Notes: generated by a model not told the origin, from the letters alone. Shown: positions 8,993-19,211, numbered from the stretch's first letter. The stretch is DNA of 64,000 bases from Halalkalibacter nanhaiisediminis (GCF_007830185.1 NZ_VLKZ01000002.1:62001-126000), one strand, 5' to 3'. Numbers and translations are program-made.

Positions 8993-9706
8993 ATGGAACA
9001 GGAACAGAAGCTATTACTTCAATGGACGACACAACGACAGCTATCGATCCCAACAATCCTTTTGAAGCATTACAAAGAGATTGGATTAAAAGAAGATGAA
9101 CTTGTTGCTCTTCTGCATGTTCAATCTTTTATCGAACAAGGTAATGGATTTCCAACACCAGAGTTGTTAAGTGAGCGAATGACGCACACGCATAGTGATT
9201 GTGCTGATATGTTTGGTCGACTTGTTCGAAATCGCTTTTTATCATTAGAAAAAAAGTGGGATGAACAAGGCATTTTATATGAATATTTAACCCTTGAGCC
9301 ATTATGGTTAAAATTAATTCAGCTTTTAAAAGGGGAAGAAGTGCAAGCGAAGGAACAAGAAAAGCATGTTCAGGAAGGGCAATTATTTAAGCGATTTGAA
9401 GAAGAATTTGCCCGGCCTCTTTCACCAATTGAAGCCGAAACGCTTTCGATGTGGCTTGACCAAGATCATCATTCCCCAGCTTTAATTATGGCAGCTCTTC
9501 GCGAAGCTGTTGTTTCAGCCAAATTAAATTTCCGATACATTGATCGCATTTTATTTGAATGGAAACGAAATGGTGTGAAAAGTCTCGATCAAGCTAAAGC
9601 ACATGGTGAAAAGTTTCGAAAATATAATCAACCACAAAAAGTTGAACAAAAGCAGCGAGCCAGACGAGAATCATACCCTGGCTTTAGCTGGCTAGAACAG
9701 TCGTAA
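8993..9706 (+). CDS. dnaD: DNA replication initiation/primosome protein DnaD
   Basis: DnaD helps DnaA and DnaB load the replicative helicase at oriC and at restart sites. The 237-residue protein has the N-terminal winged-helix DDBH1 region (about 1-125, PTPELLSERM) and the C-terminal DDBH2 domain, with FEEEFARPLSPIEAETL and the conserved YIDRILFEWKRNGVKSLDQA, ending in a WLEQ tail as in B. subtilis. I chose ATG 8993 because GTAGAGGTG lies 7-8 bases upstream. The in-frame TTG at 8987 is too close to that site. It is the first gene of a dnaD-nth-ypoC operon. Confidence 0.93.
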   Translation: MEQEQKLLLQWTTQRQLSIPTILLKHYKEIGLKEDELVALLHVQSFIEQGNGFPTPELLSERMTHTHSDCADMFGRLVRNRFLSLEKKWDEQGILYEYLTLEPLWLKLIQLLKGEEVQAKEQEKHVQEGQLFKRFEEEFARPLSPIEAETLSMWLDQDHHSPALIMAALREAVVSAKLNFRYIDRILFEWKRNGVKSLDQAKAHGEKFRKYNQPQKVEQKQRARRESYPGFSWLEQS

Positions 9707-9731
9707 AGTATCTAAGGAGAGAGTTAGTAGC

Positions 9732-10388
9732 ATGATGTCAAAGAAGCAAACAATGGAAGCACTCGATGTAATTGCTAGCATGTATCCAGATGCTGAGTGT
9801 GAGCTAACACATGAGAATCCGTTTGAGCTATTGATTGCTGTTGTATTATCAGCACAATGTACGGATGCGCTTGTCAATAAAGTAACACCAGGATTATTTG
9901 CCAAATATAAAAAACCAGAAGATTATGTAGTTGTTCCACTTGAAGAATTAGAGCAAGATATTCGTTCTATTGGTCTTTTTCGAAGTAAAGCGAAAAACAT
10001 TAAAAAGCTTTCGCAATCGTTAATTGAGCTGCATAATGGAGAAGTACCAAAAACGAGAGAAGAACTCGTTGAACTAGCTGGGGTTGGACGAAAGACAGCG
10101 AATGTAGTGACCTCTGTAGCCTTTAACATACCAGCGATTGCTGTTGATACCCATGTTGAACGAGTTTCTAAAAGACTAGGTATTTGCAGGTGGAAAGATA
10201 GCGTCATGGAAGTGGAAAAAACATTAATGAAAAAAATTCCTGAAGAGCGTTGGTCAGATGCTCATCATCAGCTGATTTTTTTTGGTCGATATCATTGTAA
10301 GGCTCAGTCGCCGCGCTGTGAAACGTGTCCACTACTTGAAATGTGCCGTGAAGGGCAGAAGCGGATGAAAGCCAGAGTGAAAGGATGA
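9732..10388 (+). CDS. nth: endonuclease III (DNA glycosylase/AP lyase)
   Basis: This bifunctional base-excision repair enzyme removes oxidised pyrimidines. The helix-hairpin-helix LAGVGRKTANVV contains the catalytic lysine, and the catalytic aspartate lies in AVDTHVERVSKRLG. Four cysteines in the pattern C-x6-C-x2-C-x5-C near the C-terminus hold a [4Fe-4S] cluster. Its 218 residues match the family. AAGGAGAGAG precedes ATG 9732. It overlaps ypoC by 4 bases (ATGA-type junction), which suggests translational coupling. Confidence 0.95.
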   Translation: MMSKKQTMEALDVIASMYPDAECELTHENPFELLIAVVLSAQCTDALVNKVTPGLFAKYKKPEDYVVVPLEELEQDIRSIGLFRSKAKNIKKLSQSLIELHNGEVPKTREELVELAGVGRKTANVVTSVAFNIPAIAVDTHVERVSKRLGICRWKDSVMEVEKTLMKKIPEERWSDAHHQLIFFGRYHCKAQSPRCETCPLLEMCREGQKRMKARVKG

Positions 10389-10897
10389 ATATTCACATTC
10401 CTGACTCATTTAGGTTTGCGCCGTTTTATCAGACAAAGACTGTTTTTATCGACATGACAGTTTGTTCTTTTCCAACGATATTACGGTATATTCCCTTTTA
10501 TTATGAATTGACAGATGAGCTATCACCTTGGCAACAGAAACATTTATACGTTCCTTCCTTGTTTGATTTATGGAAGGACGAAGAACAAAAGCTCGCTGTT
10601 CATTATCGAAATCGTAATCCCCAAGCAGCAAAAGGTCTGATGATCGCTATGATTGCTGTTTATCTTAATACGCTTTTTTGGAGTCACGATAAACCAGTTC
10701 CTTCTTTAAGCAGAGCTACAATGCTTGAGGAACTTGAGTTTAAGCCGATCAACTGCGAGGAGAGATTATTCTTTCTCCTTGCAGCTCCAGAAAAATATGC
10801 AACGTACGTTCAACTGAAAGCGCTTTTTACAGAACAAGAAAAAATATTTGCAAAAATGCTTATATTAGAACAAAAAAGACGTCAAACAAATGATTAG
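10385..10897 (+). CDS. ypoC: YpoC family protein
   Basis: This 170-residue cytoplasmic protein of unknown function lies directly after nth, as YpoC does in B. subtilis. It is rich in aromatic residues, with the central motif KGLMIAMIAVYLNTLFW and a C-terminal KPINCEERL segment typical of the family. No signal peptide or known catalytic motif is seen. Its start overlaps the nth stop. The dynamin gene starts 12 bases after its stop. Confidence 0.8.
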   Translation: MNIHIPDSFRFAPFYQTKTVFIDMTVCSFPTILRYIPFYYELTDELSPWQQKHLYVPSLFDLWKDEEQKLAVHYRNRNPQAAKGLMIAMIAVYLNTLFWSHDKPVPSLSRATMLEELEFKPINCEERLFFLLAAPEKYATYVQLKALFTEQEKIFAKMLILEQKRRQTND

Positions 10898-10909
10898 GTG
10901 GTGGTAAGG

Positions 10910-13900
10910 ATGGCTATTAAATATCTTGAAAAAGAAACTAAGGTAGTGGAGCTTACGGAAAAAGAGCTTGAAAGAGCGGAAATTGTTGAAGAAAAACGAA
11001 AAGGACACACCTTTCAAGTGGCATTTTGTGGTCATTTTTCTGCAGGGAAGTCGACAATTTTAAATCATTTACTTGGAGCAGAGATGCTGCCAACAAGTCC
11101 GATTCCAACGAGTGCCAATATTATTGGTATTCAAAACGGAGATCTTGGCTTAACTGTTCATTCGATAGATGGATCAGAGAAAAACTGGGAAGGTGAAATT
11201 CCTTGGGAACGAGTAAGAGAATGGGGGATGAATGGAGGAGAAATTGCTTCCCTTATGATCCAAGCACCTCTTCCATTTTTAGGTGAGGAAAGTGTGATCT
11301 ATGACACACCTGGTGTTGATTCAACAGACCCAACGCATCAAGCAGTAACACTTGAAGCTTTATACACAACAGACTTTATCGTCTATGTGATGGATTATAA
11401 TCATGTGCAATCTGAAACGAATTTAACGTTTTTAAAACAGCTATCAGATGAAAAGAAGCCACTTTATTTAATTATCAATCAAGTTGACAAGCATGATGAA
11501 AAGGAGCTTTCGTTTGAAGCATTTGATCAGTCAGTACGCGATACGTTCGCGTCTTGGGGCATTAACATTTTAAAGCTTTGCTATACAAGTATGAAAATGC
11601 GAGATCACAAGTTAAATCAACTTGCTGAATTTGAGCGAGATATGAAAGCGATGCTTTATCATGGAGCTGAGCTACTTCCTTATGCGAAACAACGCTTGCA
11701 GCAGGGCTATTATTTAAGTATTGTTCACCGTCTTATTGAGGATAAAGAAGATGAGATTGACGGCGTAAAAGAAAAAATGAAAGGAGAAGGACATGATCTT
11801 CTTCAACTGGATAAAAGGGAAGAAGTGGCTCAAGCATATGAACATGCTCTAAAAGCAAAGCACCTTTTTGAAGAGTCTTTCGAGACTGAGTGGAAGAAGG
11901 TTACAAAAGATGTGACAATTTTTCCTTATACTACGACAGAGCTTGCCAGAGTTTGGCTTGAAAGTATGGCACCTAATTTTAAAGTAGGATTGTTTTTTTC
12001 TAAAAAGAAAACGGCTGAGGAGCAAGAAAGAAGACTGAATCTTCTAATGGAGGAAGTGGAAGATAAAGTGAAAAGTCAGCTTGAATTTCATCTCCATCGT
12101 CTCTTTCAGTCTTATGATTTTACGTTGCTTACGAACAGAGAGCAAGTTGAGCAGGAAATCGAACAATTCCATTTAAAGCTAAAGCCTGCTTTCTTTATAG
12201 AAGCTGTTCAAACAGGACCTAAAAATCGTGAATATGTTTATACATATACGAAGGATCGTACGGCAGCTATAGTGAGAGATTTACGTCAAAAAGCTGCAAC
12301 TATTATTACTTTAATGACAAAAGGGATGGAGGCTCATTGGGAGAAAAATCAAATCAAATTACAGCAAGAGCTCCAACAGCTACAGGAAATTGATACATAT
12401 GTGCAAGAAATGAAAGAAATTGAGCAAATCTATTCAAATGTAACAGATCAATTTCTAGAAAAAGCACGTCAATTTCAAGATGCTGGTGGATATGAGCGTG
12501 TATTGATAGAATCGATGCAAAAGGAAATTCCAGTATTTGATCAAGTTTCGATATTTGCAGGGATTACGTTACCAACAGAAACAGTGATAGATACAAACTG
12601 GGATAATGATTTTTCGAAGTCAGATGACCAATTTGATGAAAAAGAGGCACAAGCTTGGGTCAAACGTTTATCTGAGTTGCTTGATCAATACCGTAATGAT
12701 GAGCGCCTGCAACATGAACGAACTGAGTTAATAAAGAGAAAAGAAAGATTTGAACAGCAAACGTTTACAATTTCTCTATTTGGTGCATTTAGTGCTGGTA
12801 AATCTAGCTTTGCTAATGCTCTGCTTGGAGATGATGTTCTTCCTGTTTCGCCACACCCAACAACGGCAACAGTAAACACGGTTAAGCACTCAGAAGAAGG
12901 GCATCGCTCTCATACAGCTATTGTTAAAGTGAAGACAAGAGCTCAATTAGATCAAGAAATACAAGTTGTAGCCGAGCAACTGGACTTGAAGCTGACAATT
13001 GATAGCCTAGGAGGATGGAAAGCTGATCCGAAGTCAGCAACGACAAGCTGGCAAAAAACGTATCAAGCTTATTTAACAACGTTAAAGGATAGTTTGGCTA
13101 CAACAACGAGAGAGCTAGGTTCAAGCTTCGAGGTTGAGCTTAACGAGCTTCAACCATTTGTTGCTAATGAACACAACGCTTGTTTAATTGAGCAAGTAAC
13201 ACTTTATTATGACTGTCCATTAACGGAAAAAGGAATTGTTTTAGTCGATACTCCTGGTGTGAATTCGATCCATGGACGCCATACAAATGTGGCTTTCAAG
13301 CAGCTGCGTGATTCGGATGCGATCTTTTATTTAAGTTACTATAATCATGCATTTTCGAAAGCGGATCAAACATTCCTTTCGCAAATGGCAAAGGTTAACG
13401 AAGGCTTCCGTACCGACAAGCTTTATTTCATTTTAAATGCAGCGGATTTAGCAAGCAGTGAACTTGAATTAAATGGCGTGAGAAAGCATGTCTATGACCA
13501 GCTTGTTCAATGTGGAATTGATCAGCCGAGACTTTATCCGTTATCAAGTAAAAAAGGTCTAAAAGGGAAACAAGCTGGAGAAGATGAGGATTTGTTATTT
13601 GTGACCTTTGAGCGTGCATTTTATGAGCAAACAATTTCAGAATTGAAACGTTTAAGCTATGAATTGCTCCGAGAAGAAGCAAAACGTTATGAATTAACGC
13701 TGGCAAATGGAGTGGAGTATGCTACAGGTGAAGAGTCAACAAAGCAAGAGAAGCGGATTAAATTAGAAGAAAACGTTCAGGCATGGAAAAGGAAAGTAAG
13801 TGAACTAAAACCTTTAACGGCTTATCAAATGAGCAGTCAAGAAGTGACTCAGCTGTTTTTATATTTACGTGAACGTATGCGTTATGTGTTAGGTGATCGT

Positions 13901-14494
13901 TTTCAAGATGCTGTCAATGTCACAACAGTAGTTGGCGCTAGTAAACGTGCTCAGCAACAAGCGTTATTGTCAGCATTAAAAGAATGGCGAAGTGAAGCCG
14001 AGCATTTCCTCCAACAGGAAATTCAAGCAACCTTTGTCCGAATTGAATTAGCGTTGTCCCGAGCAATTGATGAGTGGGTGGCAGAGACAGTTAATGCTAT
14101 TCGCGAGGATTTCCCAGCATTCTCACATTCGTTTGAACAACCAGAGTATGGATTAAAAATGGATGTATCCAATCGTTTCCTACCTCTTGCACCAGAGGAC
14201 TATGCAGCAACGTTCCAATCGCTTAAATCTTTCTTTGAACAACAGCAAGTAAGAAAATTGAAAAATGAGCTTGTTGAGAAGGGAACAGAACTCGCAAGTA
14301 GTAGCCTTAGAGAATTGGAAAAAAATACACTAGTACAATTAGAAACGGTCTTTGAAGATGTGATTCAAGTAGCGAAAGCGACATTTAATGAAGCACTTGA
14401 AAGAGAAATTGAGCGTTTTGATACGTTAATGGATCCAAAAAATCATCAAGCTCTTAAGCAAGAGTACAGTGAGATGCAAGAGCTTTTGCATTAA
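10910..14494 (+). CDS. dynA: double dynamin-like GTPase DynA
   Basis: This is a tandem bacterial dynamin that tethers and fuses membranes and protects them against pore formers and phage. Its 1194 residues are almost the length of B. subtilis DynA (YpbR, 1193). Each half carries a GTPase. The first has the P-loop GHFSAGKST at about residue 41, DTPGVDST and NQVDKHDE. The second has GAFSAGKSS at about residue 625, DTPGVNSI and NAADLASS. Long helical stalk regions follow each GTPase. I chose ATG 10910 (AGGTGG 8 bases upstream) over the adjoining GTG codons at 10898 and 10901. It sits between ypoC and ponA here, a different place from B. subtilis. A strong hairpin terminator separates it from convergent ponA. 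Confidence 0.93.
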   Translation: MAIKYLEKETKVVELTEKELERAEIVEEKRKGHTFQVAFCGHFSAGKSTILNHLLGAEMLPTSPIPTSANIIGIQNGDLGLTVHSIDGSEKNWEGEIPWERVREWGMNGGEIASLMIQAPLPFLGEESVIYDTPGVDSTDPTHQAVTLEALYTTDFIVYVMDYNHVQSETNLTFLKQLSDEKKPLYLIINQVDKHDEKELSFEAFDQSVRDTFASWGINILKLCYTSMKMRDHKLNQLAEFERDMKAMLYHGAELLPYAKQRLQQGYYLSIVHRLIEDKEDEIDGVKEKMKGEGHDLLQLDKREEVAQAYEHALKAKHLFEESFETEWKKVTKDVTIFPYTTTELARVWLESMAPNFKVGLFFSKKKTAEEQERRLNLLMEEVEDKVKSQLEFHLHRLFQSYDFTLLTNREQVEQEIEQFHLKLKPAFFIEAVQTGPKNREYVYTYTKDRTAAIVRDLRQKAATIITLMTKGMEAHWEKNQIKLQQELQQLQEIDTYVQEMKEIEQIYSNVTDQFLEKARQFQDAGGYERVLIESMQKEIPVFDQVSIFAGITLPTETVIDTNWDNDFSKSDDQFDEKEAQAWVKRLSELLDQYRNDERLQHERTELIKRKERFEQQTFTISLFGAFSAGKSSFANALLGDDVLPVSPHPTTATVNTVKHSEEGHRSHTAIVKVKTRAQLDQEIQVVAEQLDLKLTIDSLGGWKADPKSATTSWQKTYQAYLTTLKDSLATTTRELGSSFEVELNELQPFVANEHNACLIEQVTLYYDCPLTEKGIVLVDTPGVNSIHGRHTNVAFKQLRDSDAIFYLSYYNHAFSKADQTFLSQMAKVNEGFRTDKLYFILNAADLASSELELNGVRKHVYDQLVQCGIDQPRLYPLSSKKGLKGKQAGEDEDLLFVTFERAFYEQTISELKRLSYELLREEAKRYELTLANGVEYATGEESTKQEKRIKLEENVQAWKRKVSELKPLTAYQMSSQEVTQLFLYLRERMRYVLGDRFQDAVNVTTVVGASKRAQQQALLSALKEWRSEAEHFLQQEIQATFVRIELALSRAIDEWVAETVNAIREDFPAFSHSFEQPEYGLKMDVSNRFLPLAPEDYAATFQSLKSFFEQQQVRKLKNELVEKGTELASSSLRELEKNTLVQLETVFEDVIQVAKATFNEALEREIERFDTLMDPKNHQALKQEYSEMQELLH

Positions 14495-14507
14495 AAGGTA
14501 TAAACAA

Positions 14508-14537
14508 ACACCCCCCGATGACTGGATCGGGGGGTGT
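14508..14537. terminator. bidirectional terminator between dynA and ponA
   Basis: This is a perfect 12-bp GC-rich stem, ACACCCCCCGAT (14508-14519) with ATCGGGGGGTGT (14526-14537), in the 48-base gap between two convergent genes. T-tracts are short on both sides. Confidence 0.75.
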
Positions 14538-14542
14538 GATTA

Positions 14543-17137
14543 TTATGCGTTATCTTCTTCTGATGTTTCTTCTTCGTCAGTGCCCGTATCAGGAGTCGGT
14601 TGTTCGCTGCCTTCATCATCATCTTCAGGTAACGTTCCTTCTCCATCAGTAGGGTTATTTCCATCCTCAACAGGAGGCTGTTCTGGCTCTAGCTCTTGTT
14701 CAGGTTCATCAACTTCTTCAAGAGGATCTGGCAACGTTTCTTCTTCCTCCATTACTTCACCAGCCACAACTTGGACTGTCGCTGGATCACTTCTTAAGTT
14801 TGCTGTTTCATCTGAAATCGCAATGACTGTAAAGACATAGCTTCTTCCTCGTTCTGGAGAACCGAAGACAAATTGCATGTCTTTTGTTCGATCAAGTGAT
14901 TGTGCACTACCGCCATCAACACTAACCTGCAGTTCAAATGTAACATTGTCAGCACTCTCTTGTGGGTAGTTCCAGCTAAGAAGAATTTGATTTGCTGCTT
15001 CATTATAACTTCCCATAAAATTAGACGGAGATGCCAAGTTAATAAATTCTTCTGATACACGAGTAGGCTCATTTCCACGAACAAATAACTCATAGATAAT
15101 TTCGCTTCGTGGAGTATAGGCACTTGGTAAGAGCCCAGTGGATCTTTCCACACCAACTTCTACGACTGAATTTGGTCTTGTGAAATCTGGCGTTTCTTTT
15201 CCTTCTGAGACTTTTCCAACGATTTCTTTAAAGATTTGCTGAGCAAGCTGTCGATCTTGGCCGCTCCTTAGATAGTTATTAGGACCATTTTCATTAAAAC
15301 CTGTCCACACTGCAGCGGTATAGTTTGTCGTGTAGCCTGCAAACCATACATCGGGAACTTCTCCTTCAGGAATGCCAAGTGAAGTACGTACATCTTCAGG
15401 AAAGTTTGTCGTACCTGTTTTACCTGCCATTGGTAGTCCTGAAATATTTGCTGTAGTTCCAGTTCCATTAGTAACAGCTGTTTTAAGCATGTCTGTAATC
15501 ATATAAGCCGTATAATCACTCATTGCTTGAGTAGATTCTGGCTCCATATTAATTTCGCGACCATCTGGAAAGACGATTTTACGAACTGTATAAGGTTTTG
15601 TATATGTTCCGTTATTACCAAATGCAGCATAGGCACCTGCTAAATGAAGCGTTGAAATACCATTTGTAAACCCGCCTAGCCCGAATGCTTCTGGCATTTG
15701 ACCATCAGGGTATTCAATTGGAATTCCGAGACCTTCTGCAAACGCTTCTGCACGATCAACTCCGACCTCTTGCAGTGCTTTTATGGCTGTGACATTTCGT
15801 GAGCGAGCTAACGCAGTACGCATCGAAATTGCACCATTGTAAGAACGATCAAAGTTACGGATTGGCACACCAACTGAATAATTATGTGGCTCATCAACAA
15901 TGATGCGACCGGTTGACCATTGTAAATACTCAATTGCTGGACCATAATCTAAAATAGGCTTAATTGTCGAACCAGGTTGTTTGCGAATATCTGTTGCAAA
16001 GTTGAATCCACGTTTGATATTTGTGTCTTGAAGTCCACTTCCAATAGCTTTAATTTGACCTGTTCTTGTATCAAGTAATGTTACCCCAGCTTGAAAGTCC
16101 TCGTTATCTGGATAATTTGAAATAAACTCATCCGTTTGTAGCACCTTTTCAACATGCTCTTGCGCTTCTACGTCAAGGGTTGTATAAACTTTTAAACCAG
16201 CGTTATATAAATCACTAACCGCGATACCTTCCAATTGCTCTAATTCAGCTAAAACTTGATCATAAAAAGCTTCGTAAGGGTATGATTCGCGTTCAGTTAA
16301 CTCAATTTGATCTTCAAGTGGCACAGCCTTTGCAGCTGCAGCTTCTTCGCTCGTGATTTTTCCATGTCGTTCCATCAAATCTAGAACTAGGTTACGTCTA
16401 CTTTCTGCAGCTTCAGGGTTTTTAGTTGGGTCGTAGAAGCTTGGACGACGTGGGATACCAGCAAGTAATGCAGCATCAGCAAGTGATAAGTCTTCAACAG
16501 ACTTATTAAAATAAGTCTGAGAGGCTAATTCAATGCCGTAGACGCCAGAACCAAGATAAATTTGATTTAAATACATTTCAAGAATTTGGTCTTTCGAATA
16601 TTGCTGCTCAAGCTTCACTGCCAAATATTGCTCTTGAACTTTTCTTGTTATCGCCTTTTCATGGTTCAAAAACAAATTTTTAACGAGCTGTTGAGTAATG
16701 GTACTGGCTCCTTCAGCCCCGAAACCTTCTGTAATATTGGCAGCGACGGCTCCAAACAGGCGGCGGATATCGATTCCAAAGTGCTCACGAAAACGAATGT
16801 CCTCAACAGAGATAAATGCATCTTCAACAACTTGAGGAACATCTTGAATGCTGACATTCACTCGGCGTTCTTCTGAATCAAGCTGGGAGACTAATTCATC
16901 ATTTTGATCATACATTTGCGCTGCTTGAGAGAGAGTAAGCTTTTCTGCATCAAGAGGAGGTGCTCCAGAAATCATCACAAATGCTGTTATACCTCCTGCG
17001 ATAATCGCAATGATCCCAAGTGTTACAATAGAAAGCAATATTTTTTTCCACAGGCCTTTTTTAGGTTTCTTATTTTTTGGTTTTGTTTTTTGGCGGGCTT
17101 GACGACGCCCTTGTCTTGTACTTGTTTCTTCTGACAT
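14543..17137 (-). CDS. ponA: class A penicillin-binding protein 1 (PonA)
   Basis: This bifunctional peptidoglycan synthase (glycosyltransferase plus transpeptidase) is anchored by one membrane segment at about residues 33-57, after a basic cytoplasmic tail. The GT51 domain has EDIRFREHFGID, GASTITQQLVKN and QYLAVKLEQ..SKDQILEMYLN. The transpeptidase has the SxxK motif in GSTIKP, SRN and KTGTT. After the catalytic domain comes a fibronectin type III-like module, then about 70 residues of Glu/Asp/Pro-rich tail, so the protein reaches 864 residues. I chose the ATG at 17137 because GAAAGGAAG lies 8 bases upstream; the in-frame ATG at 17158 has none. It follows recU at close spacing, as in B. subtilis. 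Confidence 0.95.
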   Translation of the reverse strand: MSEETSTRQGRRQARQKTKPKNKKPKKGLWKKILLSIVTLGIIAIIAGGITAFVMISGAPPLDAEKLTLSQAAQMYDQNDELVSQLDSEERRVNVSIQDVPQVVEDAFISVEDIRFREHFGIDIRRLFGAVAANITEGFGAEGASTITQQLVKNLFLNHEKAITRKVQEQYLAVKLEQQYSKDQILEMYLNQIYLGSGVYGIELASQTYFNKSVEDLSLADAALLAGIPRRPSFYDPTKNPEAAESRRNLVLDLMERHGKITSEEAAAAKAVPLEDQIELTERESYPYEAFYDQVLAELEQLEGIAVSDLYNAGLKVYTTLDVEAQEHVEKVLQTDEFISNYPDNEDFQAGVTLLDTRTGQIKAIGSGLQDTNIKRGFNFATDIRKQPGSTIKPILDYGPAIEYLQWSTGRIIVDEPHNYSVGVPIRNFDRSYNGAISMRTALARSRNVTAIKALQEVGVDRAEAFAEGLGIPIEYPDGQMPEAFGLGGFTNGISTLHLAGAYAAFGNNGTYTKPYTVRKIVFPDGREINMEPESTQAMSDYTAYMITDMLKTAVTNGTGTTANISGLPMAGKTGTTNFPEDVRTSLGIPEGEVPDVWFAGYTTNYTAAVWTGFNENGPNNYLRSGQDRQLAQQIFKEIVGKVSEGKETPDFTRPNSVVEVGVERSTGLLPSAYTPRSEIIYELFVRGNEPTRVSEEFINLASPSNFMGSYNEAANQILLSWNYPQESADNVTFELQVSVDGGSAQSLDRTKDMQFVFGSPERGRSYVFTVIAISDETANLRSDPATVQVVAGEVMEEEETLPDPLEEVDEPEQELEPEQPPVEDGNNPTDGEGTLPEDDDEGSEQPTPDTGTDEEETSEEDNA

Positions 17138-17161
17138 CGTGTTTCTTCCTTTCTTCATCCA

Positions 17162-17773
17162 CTATAATTTGTCTGAAAAATAGACGGCATCTACAATGTG
17201 CAAATAATCGATACGTGGATGATATCCTATTTTAATAGAATGACCAATTTTTTCAATATCTGATTTACGGATCGATTTTCGTGTCTCATCTTTTTGATTA
17301 TAGAAATAAAGCAAGTGCAAAGCATCAAGTAAATAAATTTCATCTGTAAGTGAGAAACGAAGGATGACAAAAGCAATACCATCTTGTTTGAGAACTTGCC
17401 TCATATGCTCGATTTGATGTGCATGAAAATTACTTAGTGGAAACGACGTTTTATTTTTCGTTTCTTTTGCTTCAAAGTCAATGTAACGACCTCTGTACAC
17501 ACCATTATAATCGGTAGTCGATGCTTGTTTAAAGTAGGCTTCTTTAATGACAGCTGCGCTTCGTTTCGGATAATCAACTTGAACGATTTGGACTGGTGTT
17601 GGCTTTTTATGAATCACAGCGATAGCTTTCTCTAAATAATAGAGATTGGTTTCATTTAAATCTTCCTCTAATGTCATACCGCGATTGCTATACGTTAATT
17701 CTTTTTGTCGATTTGGCTTTTTGTTTGGTTCACGTCCTACATAACTTCGCCCATTTGGATAACGTATTGCCAT
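17162..17773 (-). CDS. recU: Holliday junction resolvase RecU
   Basis: RecU resolves four-way junctions during recombination and segregation. The 203-residue protein contains the family core: SNRGMTLE near the N-terminus, KKPTPVQIV, the catalytic stretch [24 protein letters not shown] (Asp, Glu and Lys nuclease residues), and HQIEHM. I favour ATG 17773 ([11 protein letters not shown], matching the conserved start), with GGAAAGG upstream. An upstream in-frame TTG at 17794 adds seven residues unlike the family. Its stop is 24 bases before the ponA start. It is divergent from yppC. Confidence 0.92.
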   Translation of the reverse strand: MAIRYPNGRSYVGREPNKKPNRQKELTYSNRGMTLEEDLNETNLYYLEKAIAVIHKKPTPVQIVQVDYPKRSAAVIKEAYFKQASTTDYNGVYRGRYIDFEAKETKNKTSFPLSNFHAHQIEHMRQVLKQDGIAFVILRFSLTDEIYLLDALHLLYFYNQKDETRKSIRKSDIEKIGHSIKIGYHPRIDYLHIVDAVYFSDKL

Positions 17774-17930
17774 TGCATTCACAAACCTTTCCAAACAAAT
17801 TCATATGCGTGCATGGAATCTGTAAGAACTAGAAATAGTAAAGAAAGTAGATTCCATCATATTATCTTATCACAAACACACTAGGAAGAGATACTTCATT
17901 TTTATGGCAATTAATTGAAGAAGGAGCAAA

Positions 17931-18923
17931 ATGCCAATGAAAGAATATCAATTATTAAATGAAATGAGAAACAAAACAATTCAAGCCAACAAAGATAATA
18001 TTTCACGTACCGTAATGTATGAACAATTTTTTAAGGCCAACAAAGAAATTAAATGGTCCTTACTAGCAGGAATGGTGTCAAGAAATGCTGGCTGGAATAT
18101 GACGGATTTAGAGAGCGAATGGTTTCAAACTTTGCTAAAAAAAAGAGAGCGTCAACTTTTGTTTCAAACATTCGAACGGGCAAATTGGACGATTTTTGCG
18201 GATGCTTACCCACAGTTGTTGTGGTATGAAGCTGAAAAACAGAGGAGGGAACCACGTTATCAGTACCTTGCTAAACTTGGTGTTAGTCAATTCATGCAAG
18301 ATGAATGGAGATGTTTTTTTGAAAGAGGAGACGAGGATCGTTTATGTACAGCACTAATCATTAATGAGCAGTATATGCTTGAGCAAACGGTGATGAAATA
18401 TCCTATATATCGAGACGAAGTATTTGGAACGTTTCGGTATTTCTTAGAGGAACATGCGCATATGAGTTATGTGTTGTTTCCTACGATTAACGGAAAAATA
18501 TACGGATTGTATGTAAGGAATTTTAAGGATGTTCGTGCGCGTATTTGGTTAGGAAAACAGTTGCAGCGACTTCTTTTTCATCCTTCTATTTATGAGCTCA
18601 TTTTCACATTTGCTTTGAAAACACCTCCTACTGGTTCGAGAAATGACTATTATCAATATATGGGCTGGGCAACTAGAAATACGAGTCCAGTACTTCGAAA
18701 AACGTATCCGATTGTACCGCATTCTTGGCACGTAAAAGAAGATTGGTCCATGCAAGAAAATAATGTCGAGGTACTATTTACACCTATTCGAGCAACAAAG
18801 CCAGTTGAACGGACGAATTGGTTAAAACGAAAGTATTATGAACTTTATATAACGATGAAGGTAAAGGAATGGTTTAGCACAATCTTAAACAGAGAGAAGG
18901 GTGTCTCAAAAGGTAAAGCCTAA
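17931..18923 (+). CDS. yppC: YppC family protein (DUF2515)
   Basis: This 330-residue protein of unknown function is divergent from recU, as yppC is in B. subtilis. Family-typical segments are NISRTVMYEQFFKANKEIKW, LLAGMVSRNAGWNMTDLE, LFQTFERANWTIFADAYPQL and INEQYMLEQTV. No signal peptide or transmembrane helix is obvious. AAGGAG precedes the ATG by 4 bases. A second ATG at 17937 has better spacing, so the start may be two codons later. The last codons overlap the terminator at 18899-18938. Confidence 0.8.
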   Translation: MPMKEYQLLNEMRNKTIQANKDNISRTVMYEQFFKANKEIKWSLLAGMVSRNAGWNMTDLESEWFQTLLKKRERQLLFQTFERANWTIFADAYPQLLWYEAEKQRREPRYQYLAKLGVSQFMQDEWRCFFERGDEDRLCTALIINEQYMLEQTVMKYPIYRDEVFGTFRYFLEEHAHMSYVLFPTINGKIYGLYVRNFKDVRARIWLGKQLQRLLFHPSIYELIFTFALKTPPTGSRNDYYQYMGWATRNTSPVLRKTYPIVPHSWHVKEDWSMQENNVEVLFTPIRATKPVERTNWLKRKYYELYITMKVKEWFSTILNREKGVSKGKA

Positions 18924-18938
18924 TCCTTTGAAACACCC
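18899..18938. terminator. terminator between yppC and convergent small gene
   Basis: GGGTGTCTCAAAAGG (18899-18913) pairs with CCTTTGAAACACCC (18925-18938). It overlaps the end of yppC and lies 18 bases from the stop of the minus-strand gene at 18956, so it may serve both. Confidence 0.6.
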
Positions 18939-18955
18939 TGACATTATTATTTCCT

Positions 18956-19090
18956 TTATTCAGCAGGCCGATTTGGTCCCCCTAATTTTTTATCACCCGT
19001 GTATTTTTTTTCTTCTTTTTGATGAGTGGTATTCGTTGCATTCGTTGCATTCGTTTTCTTTTGCTGAGATTGTGTACGATCATGCTCCAT
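18956..19090 (-). CDS. small 44-residue hydrophilic protein, possibly spore-associated
   Basis: The frame starts MEHDRTQSQQKKTNATNATN and ends KLGGPNRPAE, preceded by AAAGGAGG ten bases before the ATG. It is highly charged and Thr/Asn/Lys-rich, with no hydrophobic segment. These features recall small acid-soluble spore proteins, though I cannot assign a family. The stretch coding for NATNATN is an imperfect 9-bp tandem repeat (about 19031-19058). It is convergent with yppC and divergent from racA. Existence is well supported by the ribosome-binding site; the function is a guess. Confidence 0.6.
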   Translation of the reverse strand: MEHDRTQSQQKKTNATNATNTTHQKEEKKYTGDKKLGGPNRPAE

Positions 19091-19211
19091 TGAATGATAC
19101 CTCCTTTACGTTTCTCTTTCTAGTGTGTGATGTCGACTTTCTGTTTATGCGGATCGAGATCTAACTTTCTTCACTTTTTTTGTCAAAATACCGTTCTTTT
19201 TTTGAAAAATA

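Noticed and set aside
14469-14840. Serine-rich 123-residue plus-strand frame
   Set aside because: It is the complement of the acidic C-terminal tail of ponA, whose Glu/Asp codons read as Ser/Pro on the other strand. It has no ribosome-binding site.
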